From Hypomyces perniciosus (lineage: Eukaryota > Ascomycota > Sordariomycetes > Hypocreales > Hypocreaceae), in NCBI GenBank assembly GCA_008477525.1, contig SPDT01000005.1:2108001-2172000 (forward strand): a stretch of 64,000 bases of DNA. Direction: 5' to 3'. Below the pieces are notes generated by a model that ran no database searches, was not told the DNA's origin, and worked only from the letters and a program-made list of their open reading frames with translations. Position 1 is the stretch's first letter. Each line of letters starts with the position of its first letter. Made by a program: the position numbers and the translations under genes. Below, one piece after another: positions 37,392 to 48,097 of this stretch.

Positions 37392-37568
37392 TTATTTATA
37401 GGACTGGGGACTGGGAACTTTCTTTTTCTTTTTCTTGTCTTCTGTATTTTGTGGGCAGCTGAATGGCGCGGCGGCGGCGTTTGTGCCGGGGGTGGACGGA
37501 GCACCCTTGTTCTTTTTCTCCGGGACTGCTGCATAAGGCCATTTCGTATCTGCTGAGATCGACGCCAT
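37392..37568 (-). CDS. Possible small protein, 58 aa (unassigned)
   Basis: An ATG-initiated frame starts MASISADTKWPYAAVPEKKN, has an Ala/Pro-rich centre and ends KKKKKKVPSPQSYK. The composition is protein-like but low in complexity and matches nothing I recognise. It lies alone in a 2.4-kb gap. It could be a real short gene, a small exon or chance. Confidence 0.25.
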   Translation of the reverse strand: MASISADTKWPYAAVPEKKNKGAPSTPGTNAAAAPFSCPQNTEDKKKKKKVPSPQSYK

Positions 37569-37804
37569 CGCACGCAGGAAGAGCTGTTAGTTCTGTTCTG
37601 TCAAGTGGGCGCGCATAAGCAGAGGCTGGGTGGTGGTTGATGTGCGTGGACTTGTCTGCAAGTGGCCGTGTTTGCTAATGCGGTGTGACGCGGTGTGGGA
37701 CATATGAGGATGTATGCGTGATGTTTTTTCTTTCTCTGTGAAGTGATGGATATCAGCTTGTAGATTTGTGAGTGATTGACTGGTGATGATATCGCCTTTT
37801 TATG

Positions 37805-37825
37805 GTAGTAGTAGTAGTAGTAGTA
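37805..37825. repeat. (GTA)n microsatellite
   Basis: Seven GTA units. Similar TAC/GTA runs recur at about 37998-38015 and 63951-63971, often beside TACGGAGTA words. Confidence 0.8.
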
Positions 37826-39063
37826 CTGTTACTATTGTTGATAAGAAAGAGCACGATGACACTAACCAGCACTATGAGTTGCAGACGTCATCCATCCTAA
37901 TGCAGTAAGTACCAAGTAATATGGAAAAGGAGGAGCCGCTCAATAGCCGGCGTGGATAACGACTAGCAGAGAGCTCTATCTACTACAGGTACGGGTAGTA
38001 GTACTACTACTACTACTCTATCACGGTCAGCGGGAAGCACAGCGGAAGCACGATGGAAAGGTGTAAGAACTAGGTGGGAGACACAATGATGGTACAGGTG
38101 GTTTCAGGCCGTCGCGCTAAGACTTGGGCAAGACGCTGCACTGCCTCTCCCTGGCGGGTGCCCTCTGCACAGACGGCTGATAGGGCGGCGTCATCGCGGC
38201 AGCCGGATTTTCTGCTTCTCTACTCCGTGCTTGGTATACTTTATTTTATTTTTATCAGAACTGTTTCTTCAGAGCGGCAACTAAGAAAACCAAAAACTGA
38301 CTACAAAGCACGAAGTACGAGTACTTCTATCTCTTATTGCAGGAGTGTGGTTGGTTATACATGTACTTGGAGCAACACTCTCCTTGGTAGTAGTAGTATG
38401 TATGCATGTACATACATACAGAGAAGTAGTACTGTGCCACACTGCCACCTCCAAACCATAGACAGACAGGCCTCCACTCTAATAGCTTACCACCCACAGG
38501 CAGCTTCCAAGCCATCGCCGTTCGCCTGTCCATAGGCCATTTTTTTTTGGTCCCTTTCCCTTTTCTTCCCTTTCCCATCTCAGTCCCTGGCCCATTGTCT
38601 CTCGTTTTCTTCCTTCTTCCTTTTTTCGCCCTGTGCCGTTGGCGGACGCACTTTAATTCTTTGCTGATCGAACTGTCGCGGCCAAAGTCACGCCCCGAAG
38701 ATGCGCGACTTCTGAAAGCCTGCAAAGATCGCCGTCCCCTGGCTTTCGATATCGTTGAATATGCGTCCTCGCCTGGTTGGTGGCCAACCCAACTGCCAGA
38801 GCCACCACCATCTTCAGAACCCAACCTGCAGCCGGCATGCTTCTCGACCACCGTTAGCATATGCAAAGGGGAGCTCTGACTGTGCGTCGGCGTCGGCGTC
38901 GGCATCGTTGCTGGCCGCTATGCACTCCCAATCTACTTGTTTGAAATGTCCATCTTTGGAGGGGCGCGAGGCCCACGAGAGATGCCGATACGTCACCCGA
39001 GCGCGGAGGAGATGGAGCTATCGCAAACACATCACCACTTTGGCCACGCCATCAATACACCTC

Positions 39064-42000
39064 ATGGCCTTCCTGCTTGCCCTCGCCGCCATCGCTACAC
39101 CCGCCGCCGCCGTTGGAATACCCTTCGACAACTGCCTTTCCGACGCCTATCGGCTCAACCAACCAACCCTCCTGCAATGGGTGCCCCTGTATGCCGATGC
39201 CGTCTTCGATACCAATAGCCCGAACCACAACCTTCGCCTTACTGTTTGGGGGAATGTCACTGGCTCGTTGCCCCTCGCCCCTCTGCCGCCTGCCAATGAT
39301 CCTTCCTGGACCAACCCGACCCAGACGAACGGCAAAATCGTCCGATCCCCCCAAACGACCGATCTCGCGACGACGCTGATCCGGAGGGTCAATGTCCTCA
39401 ACTATGAGCCGTGGAACGACCGCTCCGACTTTTGCGCCGATAGCTTGGTCAATGGGACGTGTCCACTGGCTCCTAGGTTCGGTAATGTGTAAGTTGCCAT
39501 GACCTCCTGTCTGCTACTGCTGATGGGCATGTGATGGCTGCTAACTATAGTCTTTATAGCGATATCCCCTATGGGCTTCCATCAGTAAACATGTCCCACG
39601 ATTTCTTCGCTTCATATGCATTTTCTTCCTTCGTCACGACGTTCCTCATCCTCAACGGAGACGCACAGGTGACCAACCTTGGATGCATTTCGACCACTAT
39701 CACTCCAGATCTAGGAAGCCTCTCTGGGGTATTGAAATTCATGCCCCTCCTCGTTCTACTATTTGCTGGGTTTGCTGTCCCCTTGGCTGGAATGTGGAGC
39801 CCCTGGGGGACAACAGATATCTTTCATTGGACTTCCAACTATGGACGTGATGCCGACCTTTTGAGGCTTGTAACCCCTGGCTTTGGAGACTGCCTGCAGT
39901 ACATCCAGTTCATCGCTCTGACTGGTGCGCTAAGCCTTGATTACCCCGGATTTTTTCAGCCTATCGTCAGTCAAGTGGGCTGGTCATCTCTCATGTTCAA
40001 CCAGAGCTTCGTATCCAAAGCCCCGCCATGGCAGAGCGTGGTTGATGGCATATACGTGACCAAGCCTAATACAACCTACGGCCTGCTGGTGCAGGGACAA
40101 CTCATCGGCATGTCCGAGGGCCAGGACATATGGCCAGGGATGATGATATGGCTCTGTGTCATCATTGTAGCTGTCTGTGTTCTTATCCAGGTTGGATTCG
40201 CGGTCCAGTGGATCTATCGCAGGCTCAAGAAGTCGTCAGAGGAAGACCTACGGGAAAAGAACATCCCGTTCGTCATTGGTAATGTGGTGCGCATCGTCTT
40301 CAACTTCATGTTGATACCCATTGTGGCATTGTCCTCGTTTCAGCTCGTGATTGCTGCCGACTCTCCACCTTACACCGTCGCCTTGGCTGCCGTGACTCTT
40401 GCACTGCTCATAGGCTTTGCATCTTGGCTTCTCTATCTTATCATCAGCACACGACCAAAGTCGGTCCTGTTTGACGACTTGCCCACTGTTCTGCGTTATG
40501 GGCCACTGTATAACACATATGGGGATGATGTTGCTGCCTTTGCTCTCATTCCTCTTCTCCTCAACTTTCTTCGAGGCATCGCCATTGGTGCCATTCAGCC
40601 TAGTGGTGTCGCGCAAGTTGTGCTTCTTGCCATTTGCGAAGTTATCCAGATCCTCATGACTTGTGCGCTTCGACCCTTCCAGTCGGCTACGTCGATGAAT
40701 GTTTATCATACCCTCTTCTCTACTCTTCGCTTGGTTATCATCATGCTCATGGTTGCTTTTGCGCCTAGTCTGGGCGTCACTGAAGGTCCTAAAGGATGGA
40801 TTGGATACGTCATTCTACTTCTTCATGCTTGTGTGCTGGTGTTTGGTTTCTTCCTTGGCGCCATTCAAACGATTATCGAGGTGGTGGCGCGCCTCTTGGG
40901 AGCCGGTGGAGATGATATAACCGGCTTGACACGAGGTGGGCTGTCCAAGATCTTCGGCATGCGGCAACTGTCACGGAGAGTCAATCACCGCCAGGGACCG
41001 TCTCGTGCCAGTCAACTATCTACTGCAGCCATGCTGAATGCCGACGATGGAGGCAAGTATGGCTATGTAATGCCCAGTGGTAGGATCCGAAGCGGGTCAG
41101 TAGCTAGCCTTAGCGGCGTGGTTACTCACCATCGGCATAGGAGCAGCTCTGCCTTCGATAGTATGTACTCGACTGCACATCGCAATATGGACAGCGCAAG
41201 TTCATACATGCCGGGCACCCCAGGCGAGGCCAGTACATTCTCGTTTCTCGCATCACCCACTGCCGCACGTCATGGGCCCCCTGGACTCGTTTTAGAGGCA
41301 TCAGATCCCTATTACCGCCCTCCACGGCGGCGACGTGAGACCGTAGGAGATTCGGGCCCCGATACACAGCGCGGGTCACTCACCATCGAACCCGCTGCCC
41401 AAGCCGAAGTCGCGGAGATGCCTACGGAAATCTCACGGGGGGCTACTCCGGCACCCGGGAATTTTTCCATTAGCTTCCCTGCCAACCGACCTGATTATTC
41501 GACGCGAGAGGTTGACTTTTATTATGGTGTTCGTGGACCTGCATTGAACTCCGAAGGGCCAGGTCGGAGGCTAGGAACAGGCCCAGCAGATCCGACCGGT
41601 CCAGTGGCAACAGCAGCGGGCTGGGTTCGCGGTCTATTCGGCGGCAAGAGAAAAGAAAAGGGCAAGGGGTTCGAAGTTGTCCGAAGTGCGAGAATGCCGC
41701 CTGCGATGATGGCTCGAAATGCCGGCTTTGAGACCCCGCCTGAGGGCATTCCTGTCGCGATGGGTGTCATTAGGAGTGGGCCGATTGACTCTGATGATGA
41801 CGAGCCCCAAGTTAAGCGGCCGAAGCATCGAGAAGGTGACTTACTAACTGACAATGGAGATCCACAGTCGGACCCTGAAGATCCTGAAGATCCTGAAGAT
41901 CCTGATAGTCCAGTTACTGAACGGCTCCCCCGAGGGCGGCTGTCTCGGGCTTTTGAGTCAACGTTGAAGAAGCCAAGTACCTCACATTCCGAGGATGGTG

Positions 42001-42452
42001 ACGAAGGGGATATGTCCGATGTTGACCTCGATGCCCCTGAAATCCCACGCAAGAGCTCTAAGCGACACTCGGGCGTCATGGATCACAGTCATACCCCATC
42101 TCTCAGCGCTGTAGAATCAGAGTCGCTGCCTCCTAGAAGCCGGGGTTCTGTATCGGGAGGCGTGCAACTCAATACGTCGGCCTTGTTGCCACGCCTTCCT
42201 TTCGATCGTCAAGGGTCTGACAGGCGTCCATCTTCGAAATCATCTTTCGACTTCCGCCAAGAGCTGACAAATATAAATCTTGGCGATGAACAGAATGAGA
42301 GTCCGACCAGTCTCGGACACGTTCCTCATCATAGCATCAGCAAGATCGACCCAGGCCATGGCGAGGTTGATCTGCTAGGCGACTCAGCTGAGGTTGTGAA
42401 CGAGAGTTCGGCCAAGAGCTCGGCCAAGAGCTCGACCAGGAAGAAACAGTGA
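39064..42452 (+). CDS. FLC/TRP-like (PKD2-related) multi-pass membrane protein, 1108 aa, two exons
   Basis: Exons are 39064-39488 and 39551-42452. The 62-bp intron (gtaagt...actatag) closes in phase, and 3,327 nt is 1,109 codons. A signal peptide (MAFLLALAAIATPAAAVG) leads into an ML-like lumenal domain with paired cysteines and N-glycosylation sites (NVTG, NGTC). About nine hydrophobic segments follow (for example FMPLLVLLFAGFAVPLAGMW, WLCVIIVAVCVLIQVGFAVQ, LRLVIIMLMVAFAPSLGV). The last 500 residues are a Ser/Pro-rich cytosolic tail with a DPE tandem (DPEDPEDPEDPD, about residue 917). Fungal FLC and Pkd2-type proteins act in ER/plasma-membrane calcium and FAD handling and in cell-wall integrity. 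An in-frame ATG 143 bases upstream (38921) would add a poor, basic extension, so I start at the signal peptide. The transport substrate is unknown. Confidence 0.88.
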
Positions 42453-43721
42453 TCAGCAATCTATTTTTAATATCTACAAGCCTGATTCAGTCATCCGCAA
42501 TCACGACGGCAACATTTCACGCATTTGTTCTATCCCCAAGGTATTTTGGCATGTTTGGTGGCCTTCTTTTGGTTGTTTTTGTATTGGATGCATAGATTCA
42601 ATGATCATATTCTATCAAGTCACATAATGGAGAGCGCCAATGATACGGAGGTTAGTTCTACTTTCAGGATCAAGGTTGATACAGAAAATTTGGGGTTCGA
42701 AAGGGAGGGACGAGGTAGTTGGCGTTTTTGGATTATTGGATGGATATTTAATGCTACCGTATTGTCACAGCGGTTGCACAACAAATGTTGGGGTTGTCTC
42801 TTTGGACGAGAGACGAACATTGTACATAATGAAATGGTTTGGGAGGTTTTTGCCAGCAAAGGCATGGCTGGGAGATTGGATATATACGTAATTAATACGG
42901 CGAAACGTTGGCTGGACATGTGTCTGGTTATGACGTGCTGCTAATGACATGAAAGCATTAAAAAAGTTATTCTATGATTGGCCCTGATGGAAGCATGAGG
43001 AGATGACTTTCGAGTTGGAGGTGCTTCTACTAGATCAATGTGCTTCTTCGTTTCGGCTTGAGTTGTAACCCTTTAAAGGTAGAAAGTCAACCTTACTCGC
43101 GTTGTATTTGGCTTCGTGTAACAAGGGGGCATGCAATATTGTAGATAACAACGAGTCATAGAGGCCATTCCTTTCTTCTTTAACCTCCCTACCCCCTGAA
43201 AACCCTCCACGATAACTTGGTTCTGACAGATGAGACGTTGTTTAACTGACAAAGCTGAGTGAACCTGCTGAAAGGGGCGAGAGAAATCCGGAATCTCTTG
43301 TTAGGAAGGCCTATGACTGTTACAGACACAGAGAGTATAGTGACACAGATTCCCGTGGGGTCAGGCCGTACCCAAGGCATTCATTCAAAGTAGATGATAC
43401 GACTTGTGGGATAGTGCCTTGACTACATAAATAACTCCATCTATATGGGCCGCCAACTCATGGTATACACGCATAATGAACTGATCCTGATCGAGTACTT
43501 CGTACCCCATCCAACCTTTCTTCCTACTTGGCAACCATCTTCAATACGAACACCGTGGCCAAACGGGGCTGAAGCATGCTTTCTCGTATACCCAAGGTGG
43601 GCGGGCACCAATAGGGGCAGCTACTGACCCAAGACAAGACCTATGCTCACATCCACAAGCTTTATTCGTAGACCCTCCGTATCCTAGTGGGATTGATCTG
43701 CATATCCTGAAGTCATGCGCC
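42453..43721. other. Convergent 3' region
   Basis: 1.27 kb between the FLC-like stop and the REX1 stop. A 139-codon open frame at 42525-42944 starts at a TTG and has no family-like text. It is treated as 3' UTR or spacer. Confidence 0.45.
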
Positions 43722-45779
43722 TTATTTGACGCTGATGAATCCAATTCCGGATCTCGCCTTCTGGACGGCCCGCTTCAGAGCTTGCTCCTCCACATCAGTC
43801 CACTTCACGCTCAGCTCGTCCCACTTCATGCCTGGCGTGTTGTACTCCTTGCGCCACTGGGCATGCATCTGCTGCAGCTGGGCCATCCTGCGAGGATCAC
43901 CGGAGCCGCTGTAGAGAATAAAGCCGGTGCAGGGAGGGAGCGCAGCATGAATACGAACAAGGCGTTCCGTAAGACGGGTCAAAGCCAACTCCAGAGGCGA
44001 GACATTGTCGCCTGCATCACCGACGGCCTGTGCCGCCGCATCGGACTCCAGCGGGCCGCCGTCGCTGTTGGTGTTTTCCACCCTATTTTTGTTCCACCAC
44101 CCTTGCAATGCTTCTAGTTCCCGCATACGAGCCCAGACGAAGTCGACCCCACCACCCCTGATTTCTAGCCCATCTTCGTCGCCAACGACAGCTCGGATGA
44201 CACTTTTCGTGACCTCTTCATCGGACTTGCATCCGAGTTGATACGTGGCTCCTGCTCCAAGGCCCTTTGATGGATCGCCCCAATCAACGGCTGCACTCGT
44301 CTTGCCGATTTCAACACCGCCGAGAGCTGCGTCGCCTCCCTGAGCTTTGTACGTTGTCCCGGCACGTGCCAGTCGGCGGAACAGGTTTTCGCCCTGTGCG
44401 TCAGATGTGCCCCACAGCTTGCCCTTTTCACACTTTTGCTTGATGAGGTCGAGGCACGTCTTGGCGTCTTCGATACTGTTGTGGCCTAGGGCATCACCTT
44501 TTTGGATTTCGCGTGATAGGTATTTCTGGGCAAGCCACTTGAGGGAGGATTTCAGGGGAGGGCCACGGGGATGAGGGTATGAGATCGAGGTATCGACAAT
44601 GAAGGGATGGGCTATTTGGATTGCTTTCGTGTCAGACTCTAGAGAGTGTCCGACGAGGATTGTGCGGGGATGTAGGATCTTCAGCAACTTCTCCTGGATG
44701 TCACGGAGCGTCGTCGTAACAGGTGCTAGCATCTCCTCAGTAATACCAGAGAACCGAGTGACGTAGTCGGTAATGGGTTTATCAGGCTTGACAAACTCAT
44801 CCAGCACGACATCGCCATCCCAGTTGACAAGACTGATGCGTGTCAATGAAAACTCGCTCTCGCCCGTCATGCACATCTCGCAATCCAGGGCCAAGACTTC
44901 TCGACCGGCTGTGACGCTGCCTTGCTGGATCTCTGCTTCGGGGACATCGCCGTCCTCGAGCTTTTCAACCTTTGTAACGACCCAACCCTTTGGGGCGACG
45001 AAATTTTCACGTCGCTCGCCTTCTGGCAGTAAAGCAGGGTGAATCACGTAGCCATTATCTGTCAGCTCATCAGCGGAAGCAAGAAACTCTGTGATGCGTG
45101 TTCTCTCGTTCTTCCACCCATGGGGCTCTTTCGCCGGCTTGACGCCGCCCTTTTGGGATGTCTTCTCTTTAGGAACTGGGGCTGTTAGAAAAGCGGTCAT
45201 TGGGGAATGCATCTTTGCATGCTTATCATCGCCCGGCGTCCTAACCGGCCATAGATGGGGAAATATGTCGGCAAAGGGTTGCAGCGTCTTCGACAGCTTC
45301 TCCTTTTTTAGTGGCCGAGGGTAGTAATCATCTGGCGAGGTGGCGAGGTGAGCCTTTTCGTCGCCTTCCTCATCTCTCAACTCGTTGAAAGTTGCATAGT
45401 CAACGCCCTCCTTAAATAGGGCCTCTTCGAGCCCAGGAACCATAATGGCCACAATCTTTCTGAACTGGGGACGATGAGAGATGCCGACCCATTGCGGTCC
45501 TGTACCATCCGCAAAGATGTAGGTGATTAGGTCGCGCAGATTGTTAAGGTTGATCTTGGACTGAAGACGGGCATTGGGGGAAAAGGTTATGCTTGGATAG
45601 CCTCCTTTGCCGGGGCGAGGCACCTTCTTAGCCTTCTTGTTTGGCCTTGTGACGGTCTGCCATTCGCCTTCGCCATCTCCCTGATCGTCTGCATCGTGAG
45701 GACTCGGCCTTTTAAGGCTGCCCTCACTCTGGTTCAGGGAGGCCGTCTCAGCGGCGTCATCGTTCGTGGTGCTGGCCAT
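43722..45779 (-). CDS. REX1: RNA exonuclease Rex1-type (DEDDh), 685 aa
   Basis: A single exon. The N-terminal 295 residues are charged (EGEWQTVTRPNKKAKK) with one conserved-looking block (INLNNLRDLITYIFADGTGP). The DEDDh exonuclease domain spans about 295-450. ALDCEMC gives D299 and E301, GHSLESDTKA gives D383 and HNSIEDA gives H433 and D438, so all catalytic residues are present. Rex1/Rnh70 enzymes trim 3' ends of 5S rRNA, tRNA precursors and other RNAs in the nucleus. The C-terminal part (SSAAVDWGDPSKGLGAGATY, LTRLTERLVRIHAALPPCTG) is usual for the fungal members. The start MASTTNDDAAET at 45779 is preferred. An in-frame ATG at 45917 would add 46 residues with a hydrophobic patch (DITLSILGIFSVA). 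The gene is divergent from the Mis18-like gene. Confidence 0.92.
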   Translation of the reverse strand: MASTTNDDAAETASLNQSEGSLKRPSPHDADDQGDGEGEWQTVTRPNKKAKKVPRPGKGGYPSITFSPNARLQSKINLNNLRDLITYIFADGTGPQWVGISHRPQFRKIVAIMVPGLEEALFKEGVDYATFNELRDEEGDEKAHLATSPDDYYPRPLKKEKLSKTLQPFADIFPHLWPVRTPGDDKHAKMHSPMTAFLTAPVPKEKTSQKGGVKPAKEPHGWKNERTRITEFLASADELTDNGYVIHPALLPEGERRENFVAPKGWVVTKVEKLEDGDVPEAEIQQGSVTAGREVLALDCEMCMTGESEFSLTRISLVNWDGDVVLDEFVKPDKPITDYVTRFSGITEEMLAPVTTTLRDIQEKLLKILHPRTILVGHSLESDTKAIQIAHPFIVDTSISYPHPRGPPLKSSLKWLAQKYLSREIQKGDALGHNSIEDAKTCLDLIKQKCEKGKLWGTSDAQGENLFRRLARAGTTYKAQGGDAALGGVEIGKTSAAVDWGDPSKGLGAGATYQLGCKSDEEVTKSVIRAVVGDEDGLEIRGGGVDFVWARMRELEALQGWWNKNRVENTNSDGGPLESDAAAQAVGDAGDNVSPLELALTRLTERLVRIHAALPPCTGFILYSGSGDPRRMAQLQQMHAQWRKEYNTPGMKWDELSVKWTDVEEQALKRAVQKARSGIGFISVK

Positions 45780-46424
45780 TTCCAGTTTACCGTGCTTGTC
45801 CTCTCTTCTGTCTTCTGGCTGTTCGGCAATGACCTGATCAGTCCTGTTGGCGACAGAGAATATCCCCAAGATGCTGAGGGTGATGTCTTTGGCGTGCCGT
45901 AGGATGTCCCAAAGCATGCTCTGTAGGGCGCCAATCAAGAACAGCCAAGAGTCACTACAGCGACAGGTTTAGTATGTTCGCCGTAGGTGTTCAGATACAC
46001 CTCGGGATGGATGGGCTTTGCGAAAATGCAAAGAGCGATTCAATCTGAATTCTCCATTGCTGCTGTGAGGAATGGTGGTGAAAAACAAATGGTCAAGCTA
46101 GGGAGATAGGTACTACTTTGCATGTACCACAGCCTTATCTTATCGCAGAGCTGGAGAGCTGTACGGTGAGTGGCCAATCAGACGACAGCTTCGACGGCAA
46201 GGTCATCCGCGACTCCAGAGTCTTTACGCGATTCCCAGCAAAGTCTATCTATCAGCATCAGCAGTCGAAGGTCAAGACGCGACAGAAGACTCTTTGGCTG
46301 AACAATTTTGCTTCATATCATTTCCCACTGCACCCATCACTCTGTCATCTTCTGTCAAGCAGTGAACGGCGCCATATAATACATCCGTCTCCAGTGCCAG
46401 CAATCTCACATTGAGGCCCTCGGC
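45780..46424. promoter_or_regulatory. Divergent upstream region of REX1 and the Mis18-like gene
   Basis: 645 bp between the chosen start codons. It could be 507 bp if REX1 begins at 45917. No specific element is recognised. Confidence 0.4.
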
Positions 46425-48050
46425 ATGGATCTCGTTGCCCTTAAATGCGCCAAATGTGACGCAAAACTGGGTAGCCTCGTCAATTTGTGGACTCAGATTG
46501 GCAAGAAATACGTCACGCCAGTTGCATATGCTGAAGACACTGAAAACCCGTTGAAAGTGTTGGCCCATGGCTCCATCAGATTCGGCGACGCTGGCACACT
46601 CATTGAGGGCTGGTGCGGTCTCCTATCATACTGCTGCATATGGTTCCCTGTTCTTCCTTTGAACTTTAGCTGACAGATGAATTATGCAGTGAACTGCAGG
46701 ACGCCGAATGTACAGCATGTCACACAAGTCTGGGGCAAAAATGCCTGAAGAGCCCGGTGAATCATGTACTGAAGGAGTTCGTTTCTGATCTCACTTTGAC
46801 ACCTACCAAACAAGACTAACCGATACAGCGACCAAGTCATCTTCCGTATCGCGTCCATTGTTCTCAAATTGGTCTCTGATTTGCGCCGCAAGACTGAGCC
46901 TAAGATCCAGCGTGTTCTCAAATTAAGGGGCGACCCATCTTCAGCGCAAGGTCAATCTACCCAATCTCACAGTGGGCATGATGTTCAAGATAACTCCCCA
47001 AGTCAGGACAAATTTGAAATTATCCAGATCCAAGCCGATCTCGAGTCACAGCAGGAGGAAATCCAGCGAATTGGCGCAGCCGGATTCCAGGTCATGTCCT
47101 CGTTTGAAACCACAATTTCTCGCTTTGAGAAACAGATGCGACAGCTCAACGACTCTATCGACGGCGTTCGCAAGGAAGGCGAGGGCCAGCGAGACAACCT
47201 GAAGTCTTTGAAATCAGACCTGACTGATGTCAAGTGGAATTGTCAGAACGACTTTGTGGTTTCTCGCCTGGACCAGCAGCTGCAGACCACAGATAGGGTT
47301 GTCACCGAACTGCGGCAAGCTATTAACCAGGCTAAATCAGAGTCTAATAAGCTCCGAAATGAGTTGACAACGACTCAACACGAGCTACAGCAGGTCAAGG
47401 ACGAAAACGCCAGTCTTAGGCACAATATGGATGAAACCAAGCAAATTGCTCAAGAAGGCATTACTACATCGAAACTATATGTCTCGGAAGTAGCATCCCT
47501 GAGGCGAGAGATCAAGCAACTACGATCCGAGCTTGCTCATGAGCGCGCACATTCTCCAGCAGTTGACAATTCATCCCTTTCATCTCATCAATTGGATATT
47601 CTCGCCAGCAACATATCGAAAATTGGAAATCGAGCAAGCCAAATAGAGTCGTTACAGATGGACTTTGAGCTCTTCAGGACTCGAGTACAGCGGCTAGAGG
47701 CCAGGGCCAGTAGTACCCCAAGCACCAATCGAAATGACAGTCGTACTACTTCCATGGTAGAACATAGCTCTCAGCATGACCAGTCTCGCTACGGATGGAA
47801 CACACGCCAGAAGCGGCCTTCCATGGGGAGGGAAGACAGCCAGAATTTCGATAGCACGCCACCAAAACGCATGGCAATATCATCGGATTATCCAAGTGCG
47901 ATCACTGCCGGCTATGTAAGCGCTAGCGAAGTGCAACAGTCGTCACCCATTGACATTTGTGCGACCGGTTCCCCCGTTCAACGACGAACCAAGACAGTGT
48001 CTGCAGGTAGAACTAAGATAAGGCGAGGCACGTGGAAGACGAAAAAGTGA
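46425..48050 (+). CDS. Mis18/Yippee-domain protein with coiled coil, 498 aa, three exons
   Basis: Exons are 46425-46612, 46690-46776 and 46829-48050. The introns are 77 and 52 bp, phases close, and 1,497 nt is 499 codons. The first 125 residues form a Mis18/Yippee-like zinc fold, with one CxxC in LKCAKCDAKLGSLVNLW and the second in CTACHTSLGQKCLKSP, the latter restored only after splicing. A long coiled coil follows at about 150-350 (FEIIQIQADLESQQEEIQRI, HELQQVKDENASLRHNMDE). A basic tail ends the protein (RRTKTVSAGRTKIRRGTWKT). In fission yeast and animals, Mis18 proteins act at centromeres to load CENP-A. A zinc fold plus coiled coil plus basic tail fits such an adaptor, but the centromere role is inferred. 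The stop lies 47 bp from the convergent SET-MYND stop. Confidence 0.72.
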
Positions 48051-48097
48051 AGCCGTGGGCTGAGTTACGATGTTTGCTCTAACTACACTCGGCGGCT

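Larger units (their letters stand above)
36619..39063. other. Intergenic region upstream of the FLC/TRP-like gene
   Basis: 2.4 kb with three TACGGAGTA copies (37015, 37361, 37375), a (GTA)n tract (37805-37825), TAC/GTA runs near 38000 and C/T-rich sequence at 38540-38630 just before the gene. A 58-codon ATG frame at 37392-37568 is listed separately. Nothing else is supported. Confidence 0.45.

Noticed and set aside
37998..38018. Short repeats as a CRISPR-like array
   Set aside because: They are plain TAC/GTA trinucleotide runs without spacers, in a eukaryotic genome.
42525..42944. 139-codon plus-strand open frame after the FLC-like gene
   Set aside because: It begins at a TTG, has no family-like text and lies where a 3' UTR is expected.
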